Assembly (NCBI GenBank): GCA_965267185.1
Contig: OZ253937.1
Location: forward strand, 3,844,001 to 3,908,000
Reading direction: 5' to 3'
Length of the DNA: 64,000 bases
DNA from: G965267185 sp965267185
GTDB lineage: Bacteria > Pseudomonadota > Alphaproteobacteria > UBA6615
Position numbers and translations under genes: made by a program. Positions 63,183-64,000 of the stretch are shown piece after piece. How positions within the stretch are numbered: the first letter of the stretch is position 1; each line of letters begins with the position of its first letter. The notes below the pieces were generated by a model, which was not told the origin of the DNA, did no database searches, and worked only from the letters and a program-made list of their open reading frames with translations.

Positions 63183-64000
63183 ATGGCTGACTCACCTGGA
63201 TATCGCATCGGTATAGATGTTGGCGGCACGTTTACCGATGTAGTGCTCATCAACAATGCAACGGGTGATGTTGCAGTCGCCAAAGTCCTCAACCGGCATG
63301 GCGACCGCGCTGAAACTGTCGTCGAGGGAATCGCGCGGTTGCTTGACGAAACCAACGTGGCGCCCGCCGAGATCGATTGGATCAGTCACGGCACGACGAT
63401 CACGACGAACGCGGTGATCGAACGCAAGGGCGCCAAGACCGCCCTGATTACCAACAAAAATTTCCGCGACATTTTGGAAATCGGCCGCTTCGCGCGCCCT
63501 GCGGACCTGATCTACCGCGTCCACGAAGACAAACCGGCGCCACTGGTGCCCCGTTACTTGCGGCTGGGGGTCACGTGCCGCGTCGACCGCCACGGCGTGA
63601 TCGTCACCGAACTCGACGACCAAGAGCTCGACCAAGCGATTGCCACGATCGCTGCCGAAGGTGTCGAGGCCGTCGCGGTGTGTTTCCTTTTCTCGTTCCT
63701 CAATCCGGCGCAGGAGGAGCGGATTCGAGAGCGCTTCAGCGCGCAGTTGCCTGGAGTCGATATTGTTCTCTCAAGCGAGATCTTGCGCGAATTTCGCGAG
63801 TTCCCGCGCACCGCTACGACTGTGTTTGCGGCCTATGTGGCGCCGGTACTGCGGGCCTATGTTTCCGGACTGCTAAACCGCCTGGAAGCGCGTGACATCA
63901 CCTGTCCGCTCTATATTTTTCAATCGAACGGCGGCGTTGCGCAGCCCGACATTATTATGCGCAACCCGGCGTTGACGTTGCTGTCGGGTCCGGCCGGTGC
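63183..64000 (+). CDS. Hydantoinase A / oxoprolinase family protein, second copy (partial, runs off the window)
   Basis: The first 272 residues, beginning MADSPGYRIGIDVGGTFTDVVLINNATGD, with the same actin-like phosphate loop, SHGTTITTNAVIERKGAKTALITNKNFRDILEIGR and the conserved FREFPRTATTVFAAYVAPVL segment. It is clearly related to but distinct from the hyuA at 56258-58390. It follows a terminator, so it likely has its own promoter in the 25 bp or so upstream of the start, which I could not define. A hyuB partner probably follows beyond the window. Confidence 0.9.
   Translation, partial: MADSPGYRIGIDVGGTFTDVVLINNATGDVAVAKVLNRHGDRAETVVEGIARLLDETNVAPAEIDWISHGTTITTNAVIERKGAKTALITNKNFRDILEIGRFARPADLIYRVHEDKPAPLVPRYLRLGVTCRVDRHGVIVTELDDQELDQAIATIAAEGVEAVAVCFLFSFLNPAQEERIRERFSAQLPGVDIVLSSEILREFREFPRTATTVFAAYVAPVLRAYVSGLLNRLEARDITCPLYIFQSNGGVAQPDIIMRNPALTLLSGPAG

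Overview
The window reads as chromosomal DNA of an alphaproteobacterium, most likely Rhodospirillales-like. Evidence: the aapJQMP amino-acid transporter, the neighbourhood greA / carB-carA / yqeY-dnaG-rpoD, a zinc-free ribosomal protein L36 of alphaproteobacterial type, trxB beside a lysR gene, and high GC with strong G/C third-position bias. All coordinates, alignments and motif calls were made by eye; no database search was run.

Layout. 0-9 kb: a GNAT acetyltransferase diverges from a RidA protein followed by two PLP enzymes (trans-sulfuration type and D-cysteine desulfhydrase type), converging on the aapJQMP operon; then an HtrA-like protein that has lost catalytic residues. 9-19 kb: a three-subunit molybdenum hydroxylase (FAD, 2Fe-2S and Mo subunits), rpmJ with its terminator, the glycolate oxidase operon glcDEF, a PQQ-type beta-propeller protein and a lipoprotein. 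19-25 kb: a PEP-CTERM protein with its own sigma-54 promoter, a flavin monooxygenase/VOC pair, a TPR protein, an MFS carrier and MsrP. 25-33 kb, mostly minus strand: a candidate small RNA with repeated CUCCC loops, lysR, trxB, glutathione-dependent formaldehyde dehydrogenase, a dienelactone-hydrolase-like protein, an unrecognised 661-residue protein next to a 2OG-Fe(II) oxygenase, an ELM1-like protein and a divergent Lrp regulator. 34-45 kb: housekeeping block greA, carB, carA, yqeY, dnaG, rpoD, with a DUF559 nuclease cassette inserted exactly at the carB start. 45-47.6 kb: a TetR regulator and a SAM methyltransferase sharing two matching operators, then tRNA-Ile2(CAU).

47.7-64 kb is a large divergent catabolic region. 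Leftwards (minus strand): hyuA-hyuB, a spermidine/putrescine-type ABC transporter (two permeases, Tat-exported binding protein, ATPase), an aromatic-ring-hydroxylating dioxygenase (alpha and beta) and a maleate-isomerase-like Asp/Glu racemase family enzyme. Rightwards: an RraA-like aldolase/decarboxylase, a LeuC/LeuD-type hydro-lyase, a small membrane protein with a sodium:solute symporter, and a second hyuA cut by the window end. The two arms share an intergenic region with two related operator-like sites. This looks like an uptake and degradation pathway for an aromatic, N-heterocyclic or cyclic amide compound ending in C4-dicarboxylate chemistry; the substrate cannot be read from sequence.

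Most worth following up: (1) the DUF559 cassette between carA and carB, bounded by identical hairpins and a 28-bp duplication that rebuilds the carB start, with a related empty repeat beside greA; (2) the putative anti-Shine-Dalgarno small RNA near 25.4 kb; (3) the 47.7-64 kb catabolic region; (4) the unrecognised 661-residue protein beside the 2OG oxygenase; (5) the sigma-54/palindrome control region of the PEP-CTERM gene.
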